DNA of 64,000 bases from assembly GCF_900102785.1 (NCBI RefSeq), contig NZ_FNGC01000015.1, positions 1 through 64,000 on the forward strand, in the 5' to 3' direction. This document shows, one piece after another, positions 48,924 through 57,495 of this stretch. The notes beneath the pieces were generated by a model, which worked only from the letters and a program-made list of their open reading frames with translations, searched no databases and had not been told where the DNA came from. Source of the stretch: Arthrobacter sp. ok362 (GTDB lineage: Bacteria > Actinomycetota > Actinomycetes > Actinomycetales > Micrococcaceae). The stretch's first letter is position 1. The number at the start of each line of letters is the position of its first letter. The translations under genes and the position numbers were made by a program.

Positions 48924-49451
48924 GTGAAGGTATTTGGACAGCGCAAACGTGCCGCAGCGGCCATCGCGGCGGCGGGCGCGTTATTGGCCTTGGCCGCATG
49001 CACGCCGGCCGGCACCGGGAGCCCAGCGACGTCGTCGGCGTCGAACCCGGCCGCATCTGCGCAGTCCTCCACCACGGCTCCCCCGAGCCCTTCCGCGGAG
49101 CCCGGCACGTCGGCCACGGTCGGCGCCCTGGTTCCCGGCTTCCCGCAGAAGCTCCTGCCGCAAATGCCCGGAGCCAAGGTGGTGTCCAGCAGCTTCGATA
49201 AGACCACCGCACCGGCAACCGTGGCACTGGTCGGCAGCATCACGGCCCCTGCTGCCGATGTCCTGGCCTACTACACCAAGGCCCTGGCGGCACAGGGCTT
49301 CAAGCCCGTACCCGGTGAAACCGTCGGCGCCCTGCCTTCCAAGGACTTCCTGCGCGGGGACAACGAAACCGTGAACATCTCCGTCATGCAGACAACAGAT
49401 GTATCCACGTTCACGATCGGTGCGAACGTCGCTGCCGAGTCCGTCAAGTGA
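48924..49451 (+). CDS. putative lipoprotein
   Basis: 175 residues. Basic start (MKVFGQRKRAAA), a hydrophobic segment and the lipobox LAAC at about residues 27-30, typical of prolipoproteins handled by LspA. After it comes a Ser/Thr/Pro/Ala-rich linker (to about 60) and a compact domain with hydrophobic strands (VVSSSFDKTTAPATVALVGSI). No named family is evident. GTG at 48924 has an AGGAGG site 10 nt upstream. The stop overlaps the start of the prenyl synthase gene by 4 nt, so the two are co-transcribed. Confidence 0.8.
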   Translation: MKVFGQRKRAAAAIAAAGALLALAACTPAGTGSPATSSASNPAASAQSSTTAPPSPSAEPGTSATVGALVPGFPQKLLPQMPGAKVVSSSFDKTTAPATVALVGSITAPAADVLAYYTKALAAQGFKPVPGETVGALPSKDFLRGDNETVNISVMQTTDVSTFTIGANVAAESVK

Positions 49452-50542
49452 GCCTCGCAGAACAGCTGCGGCTCGAGCAGACGGATTACGTGGCCGCCGT
49501 CGCCGGGAAGCTCACGGAGTTCCTGACCAGCCGTCAGGCCGTCATGTCCTCGATCTCCCAGGACATCGATCCGCTCATGGGCTCGATCTCAAACCTGGTC
49601 ACGGGCGGAAAGCGCCTGCGGGCACTCATGTGCTACTGGGGGTGGCGTGGCGCCGGCGGGGAGGCCGGCGCGGACGAGGTGGTCACGGCCGGCTCGGCCC
49701 TGGAGCTGTTCCAGGCCGCCGCCCTGATCCACGATGACATCATTGACCGCTCGGATACCCGCCGGGGCGGTCCCAGCGTCCACCGTCGGTTCGTCGAACT
49801 GCATGAGGCCCAGGGCTGGGCGCTGGACAGCGAGCGGTTCGGCCACGCGGCTGCGATCCTGACCGGGGATCTCTGCCTGTCCTTCAGCGAGGAATCCTTC
49901 ACGGAAATCGGACACCGCGCCGCCTCCGGCAGCCCGGCACGGCTGATCTTCAACTTGATGCGCTCCGAAGTGATGGCCGGGCAGTACCTGGACATCCTGG
50001 AAGAGGTCGCCGGGCCCAGGCGGGACCGCGCCGGGGCAGTCAGCCGGGCCCAGTCCATCATCCGGTTCAAGTCGGCCAAGTACTCCACCGAACACCCGCT
50101 CGCTCTGGGCGGCGCCCTGGCCGGCGCCGGCGACGAACTGCTGCGTGGCTATTCCGCCTTCGCCCTGCCGCTCGGCGAGGCGTTCCAGCTGCGGGACGAT
50201 GTCCTTGGCGTCTTCGGCGACCCCATCACCACGGGCAAACCTGCCGGAGACGATCTCCGCGAGGGCAAGCGCACGGTCCTGGTGGCTTTCGCCCTTGACC
50301 AGGCCACGGCGGCCGAATCAGAGTTCATCGACGCCAAGCTGGGCAGCCCCGATCTCAGCGACGCGGACATCGAGGAGATCCGGCGGATCATCGTGGACTG
50401 CGGTGCGCTCCAGGCCACCGAAGTACTCATCGATGAGTTCGGCAAGGCGGCCTTCGCCGCCCTGGACCTCCTGCCGCTTCAGGAGCTGCCCAAGACCGCG
50501 CTCCGCAGGCTGGCAGAGGCCACGGTCAGCCGCGCCGCCTAG
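49448..50542 (+). CDS. polyprenyl (geranylgeranyl-type) diphosphate synthase
   Basis: 364 residues. Chain elongation of isoprenyl diphosphates from isopentenyl diphosphate. The first aspartate-rich motif is IHDDIIDRSDTRRGGPSVH (DDxxD, near 97), and the second is QLRDDVLGVFGDPITTGKPAGDD; both are characteristic of trans-prenyltransferases. It is syntenic with idsA2 (Rv2173). The product chain length cannot be read from the sequence; actinobacterial members make C20 or longer chains for quinones or carotenoids. Start at 49448 (GTG) overlaps the lipoprotein stop. Confidence 0.92.
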   Translation: MSLAEQLRLEQTDYVAAVAGKLTEFLTSRQAVMSSISQDIDPLMGSISNLVTGGKRLRALMCYWGWRGAGGEAGADEVVTAGSALELFQAAALIHDDIIDRSDTRRGGPSVHRRFVELHEAQGWALDSERFGHAAAILTGDLCLSFSEESFTEIGHRAASGSPARLIFNLMRSEVMAGQYLDILEEVAGPRRDRAGAVSRAQSIIRFKSAKYSTEHPLALGGALAGAGDELLRGYSAFALPLGEAFQLRDDVLGVFGDPITTGKPAGDDLREGKRTVLVAFALDQATAAESEFIDAKLGSPDLSDADIEEIRRIIVDCGALQATEVLIDEFGKAAFAALDLLPLQELPKTALRRLAEATVSRAA

Positions 50543-50581
50543 CCCGGCCCTTCCAGGTTAAGGTGCCTGGGAAAAGCGGGC

Positions 50582-50616
50582 GGGCCGTGCACAGCGGCTT
50601 GCGCAGTGCACGGCCC
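50582..50616. terminator. bidirectional hairpin between the prenyl synthase and the Rv2175c-type gene
   Basis: GGGCCGTGCAC (50582-50592) and its complement (50606-50616) with a 13-nt loop, between two convergent genes. No T-run. Confidence 0.6.
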
Positions 50617-50669
50617 CTCATGGCACGTCTTAGGGATGCCGCCGGCCAATTGATGCTGCCAGCAGGCTA

Positions 50670-51023
50670 CTACCAGGCCAGTGACTGCGCCCTGCGGCGG
50701 ATTTCGGTCTTGCGCCCTTCCCGAAGGGCGTCGATCGGCCGGCCGCGGAGGGATTCGTCCGGGGTAAAGAGCCAGTTGATCAGTTCCTCATCGGAGTATC
50801 CGGCGTCCGAGAGCACAACAATGGTGCCCTTCAGGCTCTCCACTGCATGCCCGTCCTGGATGAAATCCGCAGGCACGGACCGGATGCGCCGGTCGCCGAT
50901 TCTCACGGCCGCCAGCGCACGCTCGTCCAGAAGTGCATGGACCTTTGTAATAGATACGTTCAGAAGCTGTGCGACATCGGGCAGGGGCAGCCATTCGCCC
51001 ACAAGGCTTTCTACATTACTCAC
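50670..51023 (-). CDS. Rv2175c family DNA-binding protein
   Basis: 117 residues. The N-terminal half has a winged-helix-like segment (LPLPDVAQLLNVSITKVHALLDERALAAVRIGDRRIRSVPADFI), the C-terminal half TIVVLSDAGYSDEELINWLFTPDESLRGRPIDALREGRKTEIRRRAQSL matches the Rv2175c family. In M. tuberculosis this protein is a substrate of the kinase PknL, encoded next to it; here the kinase gene lies 1.8 kb downstream, on the other strand. The GTG at 51023 lies 6 nt after a weak CAATCT box. DNA-binding is likely from the fold, targets unknown. Confidence 0.9.
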   Translation of the reverse strand: MSNVESLVGEWLPLPDVAQLLNVSITKVHALLDERALAAVRIGDRRIRSVPADFIQDGHAVESLKGTIVVLSDAGYSDEELINWLFTPDESLRGRPIDALREGRKTEIRRRAQSLAW

Positions 51024-51228
51024 GGATAAAGATTGCCACGGCGGGTGCCCCGCCGCCTAGTCGGCATGGGCAGAAAATGACGGCCGCGGCCATGGCCCGT
51101 CCCGCCCACCACAATGCCGCCCGGGTTCACACCGGCCCCCTCAGGGACGGCGTTTGGCCGACACTCCGCCGGAGTCTGGTTTGCGGAATGTCAAAGGGTT
51201 CTTGTGCTAATTGCCAATTCATGAGACA
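51024..51228. other. gap upstream of the LysM gene
   Basis: Upstream part of the 308-bp gap between the Rv2175c-type gene and the LysM gene. GC-rich for the first 150 bases, then low-GC. I see no RNA gene or ORF and no ydaO-type riboswitch. The regulatory array follows at 51229. Confidence 0.45.
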
Positions 51229-51282
51229 TTCACATAGATCACATTTGTAACAGAAATAACATTTGTCACACTGGTAACACCA
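51229..51282 (+). promoter_or_regulatory. six tandem 9-bp half-sites upstream of the LysM gene
   Basis: Consecutive 9-mers starting at 51229, 51238, 51247, 51256, 51265 and 51274: TTCACATAG, ATCACATTT, GTAACAGAA, ATAACATTT, GTCACACTG, GTAACACCA. All share the core xTMACA. The known MtrA site is a pair of GTCACAGCG-like 9-mers, and MtrA controls wall hydrolase genes, so this is a good candidate MtrA operator array. It ends 50 bp before the LysM gene ATG, and TTGTCA inside the array (51263-51268) could be the -35 for a -10 near TCTACC. Confidence 0.65.
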
Positions 51283-51331
51283 GTTCTACCGGCCTGACCG
51301 CAGCGTTGCCGCTGAGAAGAGGATCTTTCCA

Positions 51332-52741
51332 ATGACAACCTCACGTTCGCCACAGCTCCGTCCGGGGCGCAGCCTGCCGCTAATAGCGGCGACGACGGCG
51401 GCGCTTCCCGCCGTCGTGCTTTCCTCCCTGGCGATCGCCCAGCCTGCCGCAGCCGAATCGCGCGCCCGCTCGGTCCCGGCAACCCTCGCGGCCGCCATGC
51501 GTGCCCAGGCAACGGCGGGCGCGGCGACGTCCCTCAAGGCGGCACTCATCCCCGCCGCCTCTGTCCCGGCAACGCTGCCAAGCGCCATGCGGCCCGCAAA
51601 GTCCGCGGTTCCCGCCGTCTACACGATCGCCCGCGGCGACACCATCAGTGCCGTTGCCGGCCGCTACGGCCTGGACACCTTCGCCGTGCTGAAGCTGAAC
51701 AACCTGAAGGCGAACACCGTCATCTACCCGGGGCAGAAGATCAAGCTCACGGGCTCGAAGCCGGCCCGGGCAGCCACTCCGGCCGCCCCGGCCTCTTCAA
51801 CTTCCGCCCGTTCAACTTCCGCCTCTGTCACTTCAGCCCCGGGCGCTGGCCGCGTTTACGTCGTGAAGGCAGGCGACACGCTGAGCGGCATCGCCGCACG
51901 CCACGGCGTTGGGCTTTCCGAGGTCTTCAAGTGGAACGGGCTCGGCATGGGCTCAGTGATCTATCCCGGCCAGAAGGTCAAGGTCGGCGGCGGTTCCAGC
52001 ACTCAGGCTCCCGCCGCTCCCGCCGCGACAAAGCCTGCGTCGTCGGCGCCCGCGCCGGCCAAGTCGGGCTCCTACACCATCAAGGCCGGCGATACCCTTT
52101 CCGGCATCGCGGCCCGCAACGGCGTCAGGCTCTCGGACGTCCTGTCGGCCAACCGGCTGACGATGTCGAGCATCATCTACCCGGGCCAGAAGCTCGTCAT
52201 CCCCGGCGCGTCGACGATCGCACCGGCCTCGAGCAAGCCTGCGGCAACCACCCCCCTCGTGCCCAGCACGTTCCTCGGGTTCAGCTACCCGGCCGCCGTG
52301 GTCAGCTCGGCCAACCAGAACAAGGCGCTGCTCAACGCCGCTCCGGTGCCCAGCCGTGAGCAGATGAAGTCGATCGTGGCGGACACGGCACGGCGCATGG
52401 GCGTGGATGCCAGCCTCGCCCTGGCCTTTGCCTACCAGGAATCGGGCTTCAACCAGCGTGCTGTGTCACCGGCCAATGCGATCGGCACCATGCAGGTCAT
52501 CCCGTCGTCCGGCCAGTGGGCCTCCGATCTCGTGGGCCGCAAGCTGAACCTCCTGGATCCGTACGACAACGCCACGGCCGGCATCGCGATCATCCGCCAG
52601 CTGGTCCGCACGAGCCCTGATCTGGACAGTGCGATCGCCGGCTACTACCAGGGTCAGTACTCGGTGAGCCAGAATGGCATGTTCGAGGACACCAAGGGGT
52701 ACGTCGCCGCCATCAAGGCCAACCAGCGCCTGTTCGGCTAA
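51332..52741 (+). CDS. secreted LysM and transglycosylase peptidoglycan hydrolase
   Basis: 469 residues. A signal peptide (about 1-41, ending AQPAAA) and a low-complexity region with a repeated SVPATLxxAMR motif (about 47-90) precede three LysM domains (about 96-139, 175-218 and 247-291; each ending YPGQKIK/VKV/LVI) joined by Ala/Pro/Ser linkers. The C-terminal region (from about 345) is an SLT lytic transglycosylase: catalytic Glu370 in AYQESGFNQRAVSP, then GTMQVIPSSG and DPYDNATAGI. It would bind wall glycan and cleave it outside the cell. AGAGGA sits about 8 nt before the ATG. The upstream half-site array suggests MtrA-type control. A terminator follows. Confidence 0.93.
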   Translation: MTTSRSPQLRPGRSLPLIAATTAALPAVVLSSLAIAQPAAAESRARSVPATLAAAMRAQATAGAATSLKAALIPAASVPATLPSAMRPAKSAVPAVYTIARGDTISAVAGRYGLDTFAVLKLNNLKANTVIYPGQKIKLTGSKPARAATPAAPASSTSARSTSASVTSAPGAGRVYVVKAGDTLSGIAARHGVGLSEVFKWNGLGMGSVIYPGQKVKVGGGSSTQAPAAPAATKPASSAPAPAKSGSYTIKAGDTLSGIAARNGVRLSDVLSANRLTMSSIIYPGQKLVIPGASTIAPASSKPAATTPLVPSTFLGFSYPAAVVSSANQNKALLNAAPVPSREQMKSIVADTARRMGVDASLALAFAYQESGFNQRAVSPANAIGTMQVIPSSGQWASDLVGRKLNLLDPYDNATAGIAIIRQLVRTSPDLDSAIAGYYQGQYSVSQNGMFEDTKGYVAAIKANQRLFG

Positions 52742-52785
52742 ATACAGACTCCAGCACAGGCTCCCTTACAACGGAGCTTGACGCT

Positions 52786-52818
52786 ACGGGCCCGAATCGC
52801 ATGTTGATTCGGGCCCGT
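52786..52818 (+). terminator. terminator after the LysM gene
   Basis: ACGGGCCCGAATC (52786-52798) with its complement (52806-52818), 7-nt loop, then TTCTGT. It ends 15 nt before the -10 box of the kinase gene. Confidence 0.82.
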
Positions 52819-52832
52819 TTCTGTCCAGCGAC

Positions 52833-52838
52833 TACGAT
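52833..52838 (+). promoter_or_regulatory. -10 box of the leaderless kinase gene
   Basis: TACGAT, then TGTAAA (6 nt), then the GTG at 52845. Confidence 0.5.
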
Positions 52839-52844
52839 TGTAAA

Positions 52845-54995
52845 GTGCAGGAATACGTGTCGGACGCTCTCGTAGGGAACCTGGTGGACAACCGCTACCA
52901 GGTTCAATCCAGGCTTGCCCGCGGCGGGATGTCCACCGTGTACCTCGCCACGGACCAGCGCCTCGATCGCGATGTCGCGCTGAAAGTGCTGCATCCCCAT
53001 CTGGCCGATGACCCCCAGTTCCTTGACCGGCTGGGGCGCGAAGCCAAGGCTGCCGCCCGGCTTTCCCATCCTCACGTGGTGGGCGTCCTGGACCAGGGCG
53101 AGGACGGCCGGCTCGCCTATCTGGTCATGGAGTTCATCAAGGGCCATACCCTGCGGGACGTCCTCAATGACAAGGGCGCCCTGCCGCCGCGGCTGGCCCT
53201 GGCGCTGATCGATCCGGTCGTCGAAGGGCTCGGCGCCGCGCACGCCGCCGGAATGATCCACCGGGACATCAAGCCGGAAAACGTCCTGATCGCCGACGAC
53301 GGGCGGATCAAGCTCGGCGACTTCGGCCTGGCACGCGCTATCTCCACATCCACGAGCACCGGCGCCCTGATCGGGACTGTCGCCTACCTCTCCCCCGAAC
53401 TTGTCCTGGGTAAACAGGCAGACGCCCGAAGCGACATCTATTCGGTAGGGATCATGCTCTACGAAATGATCACGGGCCGGCAGCCGTTCGACGGCGACGT
53501 GCCCATCCAGGTCGCCTACCAGCACGTCAATTCCACCGTGGCAGCACCCTCCCTGGAGGTGCCCGGGCTGGCCACGGAGATCGACGAACTCGTCCAGTGG
53601 TGCACGGACCGGGACCCGGACAAACGCCCCGTCGACGGGAGCGCACTGTTGTCCGAGCTCCGGCACATCAGGACCAATCTCAGCGACGCCGAACTCGACC
53701 TCCAGCCGCCGGCGGCTGTCCGCAGCCCGCTGCCGGCCGTGGCCGCACCGCCTAACCGGCCGCCCGGCGGTACCGGCCTGGCGTCGGACGCGCAGGATAC
53801 GGCCTACGTGCAGCCGCCCACCGAAATGCCCACCGAGACGTACGGCAGCCTCCAACGGCCCACCGAGACGATCTCCCGCACCAGCGGCAACCCGACCACC
53901 GTGATGTCCAGTGCCCCGCGGCGTCCGGCCTACGGACCGTTGTCCACTCCGGACGAGGCGGCCTACGACGGCGCCGCCGGGTACGACGATCCGGCGGAAA
54001 TTGCGGTTGCCCCCAGCAAGCGCGCCCAGCGCAAGCTGGACCGGGACGAGGAGAAGGCGCGCCAGCGCGCCGCGGCCACGCCCACCAAGACCCTGCACGA
54101 GGGGAACCCGCGACGCCGCGGGCTGCTGTGGATCGTCCTGCTCGTCGTCGCGGCGCTGCTCGCCGCCGTCGCCGGCTGGTTCTTCGGCATGGGTCCGGGC
54201 TCGCCCGGAACGGTCCCCCCGGTGGCGAACAAGACCGTTGCCCAGGCCCAGGACCTGCTTCGCACCGCCGGTTTCCAATCCACCGTCAAGGATGTCTTCA
54301 ACGACGACGTCTCACCGGGCCTGGTGGTCGGCTCGGAGCCGAACGCCGGCGCGGTCATCCGCAAGTTCCAGCCCGTGTCCCTTGCCGTTTCCAAGGGCCC
54401 GGAACTGTTCCCGCTGCCGGAACTGACCGGCAAGACCCTGGATGAGGCCAAGGCCACCCTCAACTCCGCCAAAATGGCCCTGGGACCGATTACCGGGACG
54501 TTCGATGAAAAGGCGCCTGCCGGGACTGTCCTTGCGATGGCCCCGCGCAGCGGCAACCCGGTGCGGCACGGCACGCCCGTGGGCCTCACGGTCTCGAAGG
54601 GCCCGCAGCCCATTCCGGTACCGGATGTCCGCGGCCAGGAGCAGCGTGCCGCCGTGGACGCGCTCGAAGCCGCAGGGCTGAAGGCCGTGGTCGCCCCCGA
54701 GACCGTCAACGACAAGAATGTACCCAAGGGCGCCGTGGTGGCGCAGGACCCGGCCTCCGGCAACCTGACCAGAGGCGGTACCGTCACCCTGACCATCTCG
54801 AAGGGCCCGAAGCTCGTCGAGGTACCCAGCTTCATCGGGAAACAGGCCAAGGAAGCCAAGGAAGCCCTCGAACAGCTCGGCTTCAAGGTCCAGGTCGATG
54901 AGATCCTGGGCGGATTCTTCGGAACAGTCCGCGACCAGTATCCGGTGGACACGAGCGTCCCCGAAGGCTCGCTAGTCACCCTGACCGTGGTCTGA
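52845..54995 (+). CDS. PASTA-domain Ser/Thr protein kinase (PknB-type, at the pknL position)
   Basis: 716 residues. N-terminal kinase domain: ATP-binding lysine at 47 (DVALKVLH), catalytic HRDIKPEN (Asp141), DFG at 159-161, and a Thr/Ser-rich activation loop (STSTSTGALIGT). A Pro/Ala/Thr-rich juxtamembrane stretch (about 285-420) precedes one membrane helix (about 426-447) and four extracellular PASTA repeats (from about 455 to the end). PASTA kinases sense peptidoglycan fragments or lipid II and regulate wall synthesis. The neighbours (Rv2175c-type gene, aroG) match M. tuberculosis PknL, but PknL lacks PASTA domains. Confidence 0.95.
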   Translation: MQEYVSDALVGNLVDNRYQVQSRLARGGMSTVYLATDQRLDRDVALKVLHPHLADDPQFLDRLGREAKAAARLSHPHVVGVLDQGEDGRLAYLVMEFIKGHTLRDVLNDKGALPPRLALALIDPVVEGLGAAHAAGMIHRDIKPENVLIADDGRIKLGDFGLARAISTSTSTGALIGTVAYLSPELVLGKQADARSDIYSVGIMLYEMITGRQPFDGDVPIQVAYQHVNSTVAAPSLEVPGLATEIDELVQWCTDRDPDKRPVDGSALLSELRHIRTNLSDAELDLQPPAAVRSPLPAVAAPPNRPPGGTGLASDAQDTAYVQPPTEMPTETYGSLQRPTETISRTSGNPTTVMSSAPRRPAYGPLSTPDEAAYDGAAGYDDPAEIAVAPSKRAQRKLDRDEEKARQRAAATPTKTLHEGNPRRRGLLWIVLLVVAALLAAVAGWFFGMGPGSPGTVPPVANKTVAQAQDLLRTAGFQSTVKDVFNDDVSPGLVVGSEPNAGAVIRKFQPVSLAVSKGPELFPLPELTGKTLDEAKATLNSAKMALGPITGTFDEKAPAGTVLAMAPRSGNPVRHGTPVGLTVSKGPQPIPVPDVRGQEQRAAVDALEAAGLKAVVAPETVNDKNVPKGAVVAQDPASGNLTRGGTVTLTISKGPKLVEVPSFIGKQAKEAKEALEQLGFKVQVDEILGGFFGTVRDQYPVDTSVPEGSLVTLTVV

Positions 54996-55030
54996 CCGCA
55001 CCCGGCTCGCGGCCGGCCCACTCCACAGAA

Positions 55031-55065
55031 AAGCTCCGCCCGGCTGCATCAGCCGGGCGGAGCTT
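55031..55065. terminator. bidirectional terminator between the kinase gene and aroG
   Basis: AAGCTCCGCCCGGCT (55031-55045) and its complement (55051-55065), 5-nt loop, perfect 15-bp stem. The genes on both sides converge on it. Confidence 0.85.
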
Positions 55066-55103
55066 GTCTGTCAACGTGCTTGGATGTCGATCAGTGCCCC
55101 GGA

Positions 55104-56495
55104 TCAGCGCTTGGCGAGGGCACCGGCCACAAGGAACGCCATTTCGAGCGACTGCATGTGGTTCAGGCGCGGATCGCAGACCGACTCGTAGCGGTCCAGG
55201 AAGGCTTCCTGGTCGATCGGGTCCGCTCCGCCGAGGCATTCGGCGACGTCGTCGCCCGTCATTTCCACGTGCAGTCCGCCGGGAACGGTGCCGAGCGCGT
55301 GGTGGACTTCGAAGAATCCGCGCACTTCGTCGATGACGTCGTCGAAATTGCGGGTCTTGTAGCCGTTGGGCGAGGTGACCGTGTTGCCGTGCATGGGATC
55401 GGTGACCCACAGGACCTGGGCCCCGGAAGCGGTGACGCGCTCGACGATCGCCGGCAGCTTCTCGCGAATGTTGCTGGCGCCCATACGGGTGATGAAGGTG
55501 AGCCGGCCGGGCTCCCGGTCCGGATCCAGCTTGTCGATCAGGCGCAGGGCGTCATCGCCACTCGTGGACGGGCCGAGCTTCACGCCGATCGGGTTGCGGA
55601 CGCGGGATAGGAAATCAACGTGTGCATGGTCCAGCTCGCGGGTACGCTCCCCGATCCACAGGAAGTGCGCCGAGGTGTCGTAGGGCAGCCCGGTGCGCGA
55701 ATCGATGCGGGTCAGGGCGCGCTCGTAGTCCAGCAGCAGCGCCTCGTGGCTGGCGTAGAACTCCACGCGCCTGAGTGCCTCGAAGTCTGCGCCGCAGGAG
55801 GACATGAACTTGATGGCGCGGTCGATGTCCCGGGCCAGTGACTCGTAGCGGGCGTGGGCCGGGTTTTCGGTGAAACCCTTGTTCCACTGGTGCACCAGGC
55901 GCAGGTCCGCGAAGCCGCCCTGGGTGAAGGCACGGATCAGGTTCAGCGTCGAGGCGGAGGTGTGGTAAGCCTTCAGCATCCGGCCGGCGTCATGGGCGCG
56001 GGATTCGGGTGTGAAGTCGTAGCCGTTGACTATGTCGCCCCGGTAGGCCGGCAAGGTGACGCCGTCGCGCGTTTCATCATTGGAGGAGCGGGGCTTGGCG
56101 AACTGGCCAGCCATGCGGCCCATCTTGATGACGGGCATCGCCGCACCGTAGGTCAGAACGACAGCCATCTGCAGGATGGTCCGGACGCGGGCGCTAATCC
56201 TGTCCGCCGTCGCCGCTTCAAAGGTCTCGGCGCAGTCGCCGCCCTGGAGCACGAACGCCTTGCCCTGCGCGGCGTCGGCGAGCCGTTGGCGAAGGATGTC
56301 CACTTCGCCGGCGAACACGAGGGGCGGGAGGACGGAAAGTTCCTTGACGGACGCCTCAAACACAGCCGGGTCCGACCATGTGGGCTGCTGCGAGGCCCGG
56401 AGCTCCCGCCAGTTGTCCAGTCCGGGATAGTTGGCAGCTCCGCTCTGGGCGGTGCTGGTCAGCGGGGAAACTGGTTTCTCAGATAGCTCGGTCAC
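55104..56495 (-). CDS. aroG: class II DAHP synthase (aromatic amino acid entry enzyme)
   Basis: 463 residues. Condenses phosphoenolpyruvate and erythrose 4-phosphate to start the shikimate pathway. Typical class II sequence: VFAGEVDILRQRLADAAQGKAFVLQGGDCAETF, AMPVIKMGRMAGQFAKPRS and the KLGPSTSGDDALRLID and TRMGASNIREKLP active-site regions; it ends with HVEMTGDDVAECLGG. The GTG at 56495 lies 6 nt after TATCCT, so the mRNA is probably leaderless; the adjacent AGAGG is too close to be a ribosome site. Synteny to Rv2178c. Confidence 0.97.
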   Translation of the reverse strand: MTELSEKPVSPLTSTAQSGAANYPGLDNWRELRASQQPTWSDPAVFEASVKELSVLPPLVFAGEVDILRQRLADAAQGKAFVLQGGDCAETFEAATADRISARVRTILQMAVVLTYGAAMPVIKMGRMAGQFAKPRSSNDETRDGVTLPAYRGDIVNGYDFTPESRAHDAGRMLKAYHTSASTLNLIRAFTQGGFADLRLVHQWNKGFTENPAHARYESLARDIDRAIKFMSSCGADFEALRRVEFYASHEALLLDYERALTRIDSRTGLPYDTSAHFLWIGERTRELDHAHVDFLSRVRNPIGVKLGPSTSGDDALRLIDKLDPDREPGRLTFITRMGASNIREKLPAIVERVTASGAQVLWVTDPMHGNTVTSPNGYKTRNFDDVIDEVRGFFEVHHALGTVPGGLHVEMTGDDVAECLGGADPIDQEAFLDRYESVCDPRLNHMQSLEMAFLVAGALAKR

Positions 56496-56501
56496 CCTCT
56501 A

Positions 56502-56507
56502 AGGATA
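56502..56507 (-). promoter_or_regulatory. -10 box of leaderless aroG
   Basis: Minus-strand TATCCT, then TAGAGG (6 nt), then the GTG at 56495. It indicates an independent aroG promoter. Confidence 0.5.
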
Positions 56508-56583
56508 GTTGCCCCATCGAGGTTCGGCGGCCCGGCCTGTCATTGACAGCTCCGTGGCCGTCATATGGCACCCGTGGCGCCGC

Positions 56584-57423
56584 TCAGGCGGTCCCGGGGA
56601 CCTCGGGGCCATCTTCCGCGGCCGCCGTCGGCGCGCCGGGGTTGTGTGCATTGTCTGGGGTTTTGTCGGGTGTTTTGTCGGCGCCCGCTTCCTGCACCGC
56701 ATCGGGGCCAGCGGAGTCTTTGTCCGGCGCTGCTTCCTGCGCTTTGCCCGCCAGGCGGAGCTTCACAACGGCGGCGTACTCGTCCACGTATTCCTGACCG
56801 GACAGCCGCATGAGTTCATACATGATCTCGTCGGTCACCGAACGCTGGACCAGCCGGTCATCCTCCATACCGTAGTAGCGGCTGAAGTCGAGCGGTTCCC
56901 CGAAGATCATGCCGATGCGGCGGATGTTGGGCACGCGCTTGCCGATCGGCTGGACTTTGTCCGTTCCGATCATCGCCACTGGGATGACCGGGACCCGCGC
57001 CTGCAGGGCGAGGCGTGCAACGCCCACTTTGCCCCGGTAGAGGCGCGCGTCGGGGCTGCGTGTCCCCTCGGGATAGATGCCCATGAGCGAGCCGTTCCTG
57101 AGCACGTCCATGCCGGCGTTCAGGGACAGCGCGGATGCGGCGCCCCCGGATCTGTCCATGGGGAGCTGGTTGGTGAGCCGGAAGAAGGCCGCCGTCAGCC
57201 GGCCCTTGATCCCCGTGCCGGTGAAGTATTCGGATTTCGCCAGGAACACGACCGGCCGCGGCACCATCAGCGGCATGAAGATTGAATCCGAGAAGGAGAG
57301 GTGGTTCGAGGCCAGGATTGCGGCGCCCTCGGCCGGGACGTTGTCGAGGCCCTTGACCCAGGGCCGGAACAGCAGCTTTACCACCGGTCCCAGGACAAAC
57401 GTCTTCATGAACCAATAAAACAC
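56584..57423 (-). CDS. lysophospholipid acyltransferase (PlsC-like)
   Basis: 279 residues from a GTG at 57423 with GGAGAGG 8 nt upstream, giving a start MFYWFMKTFVLGPVVK that fits other members. A GTG at 57492 adds 23 residues but lies 3 nt from a TAGAGT -10 box. Acyl-CoA:glycerolphosphate acyltransferases use the NHLSFSD box (HX4D catalytic pair, near 47-53), then PEGTRSP (substrate-binding motif). The last 60 residues are Ala/Pro/Asp-rich and unique. It is the Rv2182c counterpart. It is divergent from the esterase pair. Confidence 0.92.
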   Translation of the reverse strand: MFYWFMKTFVLGPVVKLLFRPWVKGLDNVPAEGAAILASNHLSFSDSIFMPLMVPRPVVFLAKSEYFTGTGIKGRLTAAFFRLTNQLPMDRSGGAASALSLNAGMDVLRNGSLMGIYPEGTRSPDARLYRGKVGVARLALQARVPVIPVAMIGTDKVQPIGKRVPNIRRIGMIFGEPLDFSRYYGMEDDRLVQRSVTDEIMYELMRLSGQEYVDEYAAVVKLRLAGKAQEAAPDKDSAGPDAVQEAGADKTPDKTPDNAHNPGAPTAAAEDGPEVPGTA

Positions 57424-57495
57424 TCGGCGACCTCTCCGGAAGGCGACTGGCCGGCCGCCCGAATCGGGTCCGGCCCGGACTTCAATGGACACCTT

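Noticed and set aside
51024..51331. Possible cyclic di-AMP (ydaO-type) riboswitch before the LysM gene
   Set aside because: Riboswitches of that type do precede wall hydrolase genes in actinobacteria, but I could not find the conserved stems, and the repeat array explains the low-GC part better.
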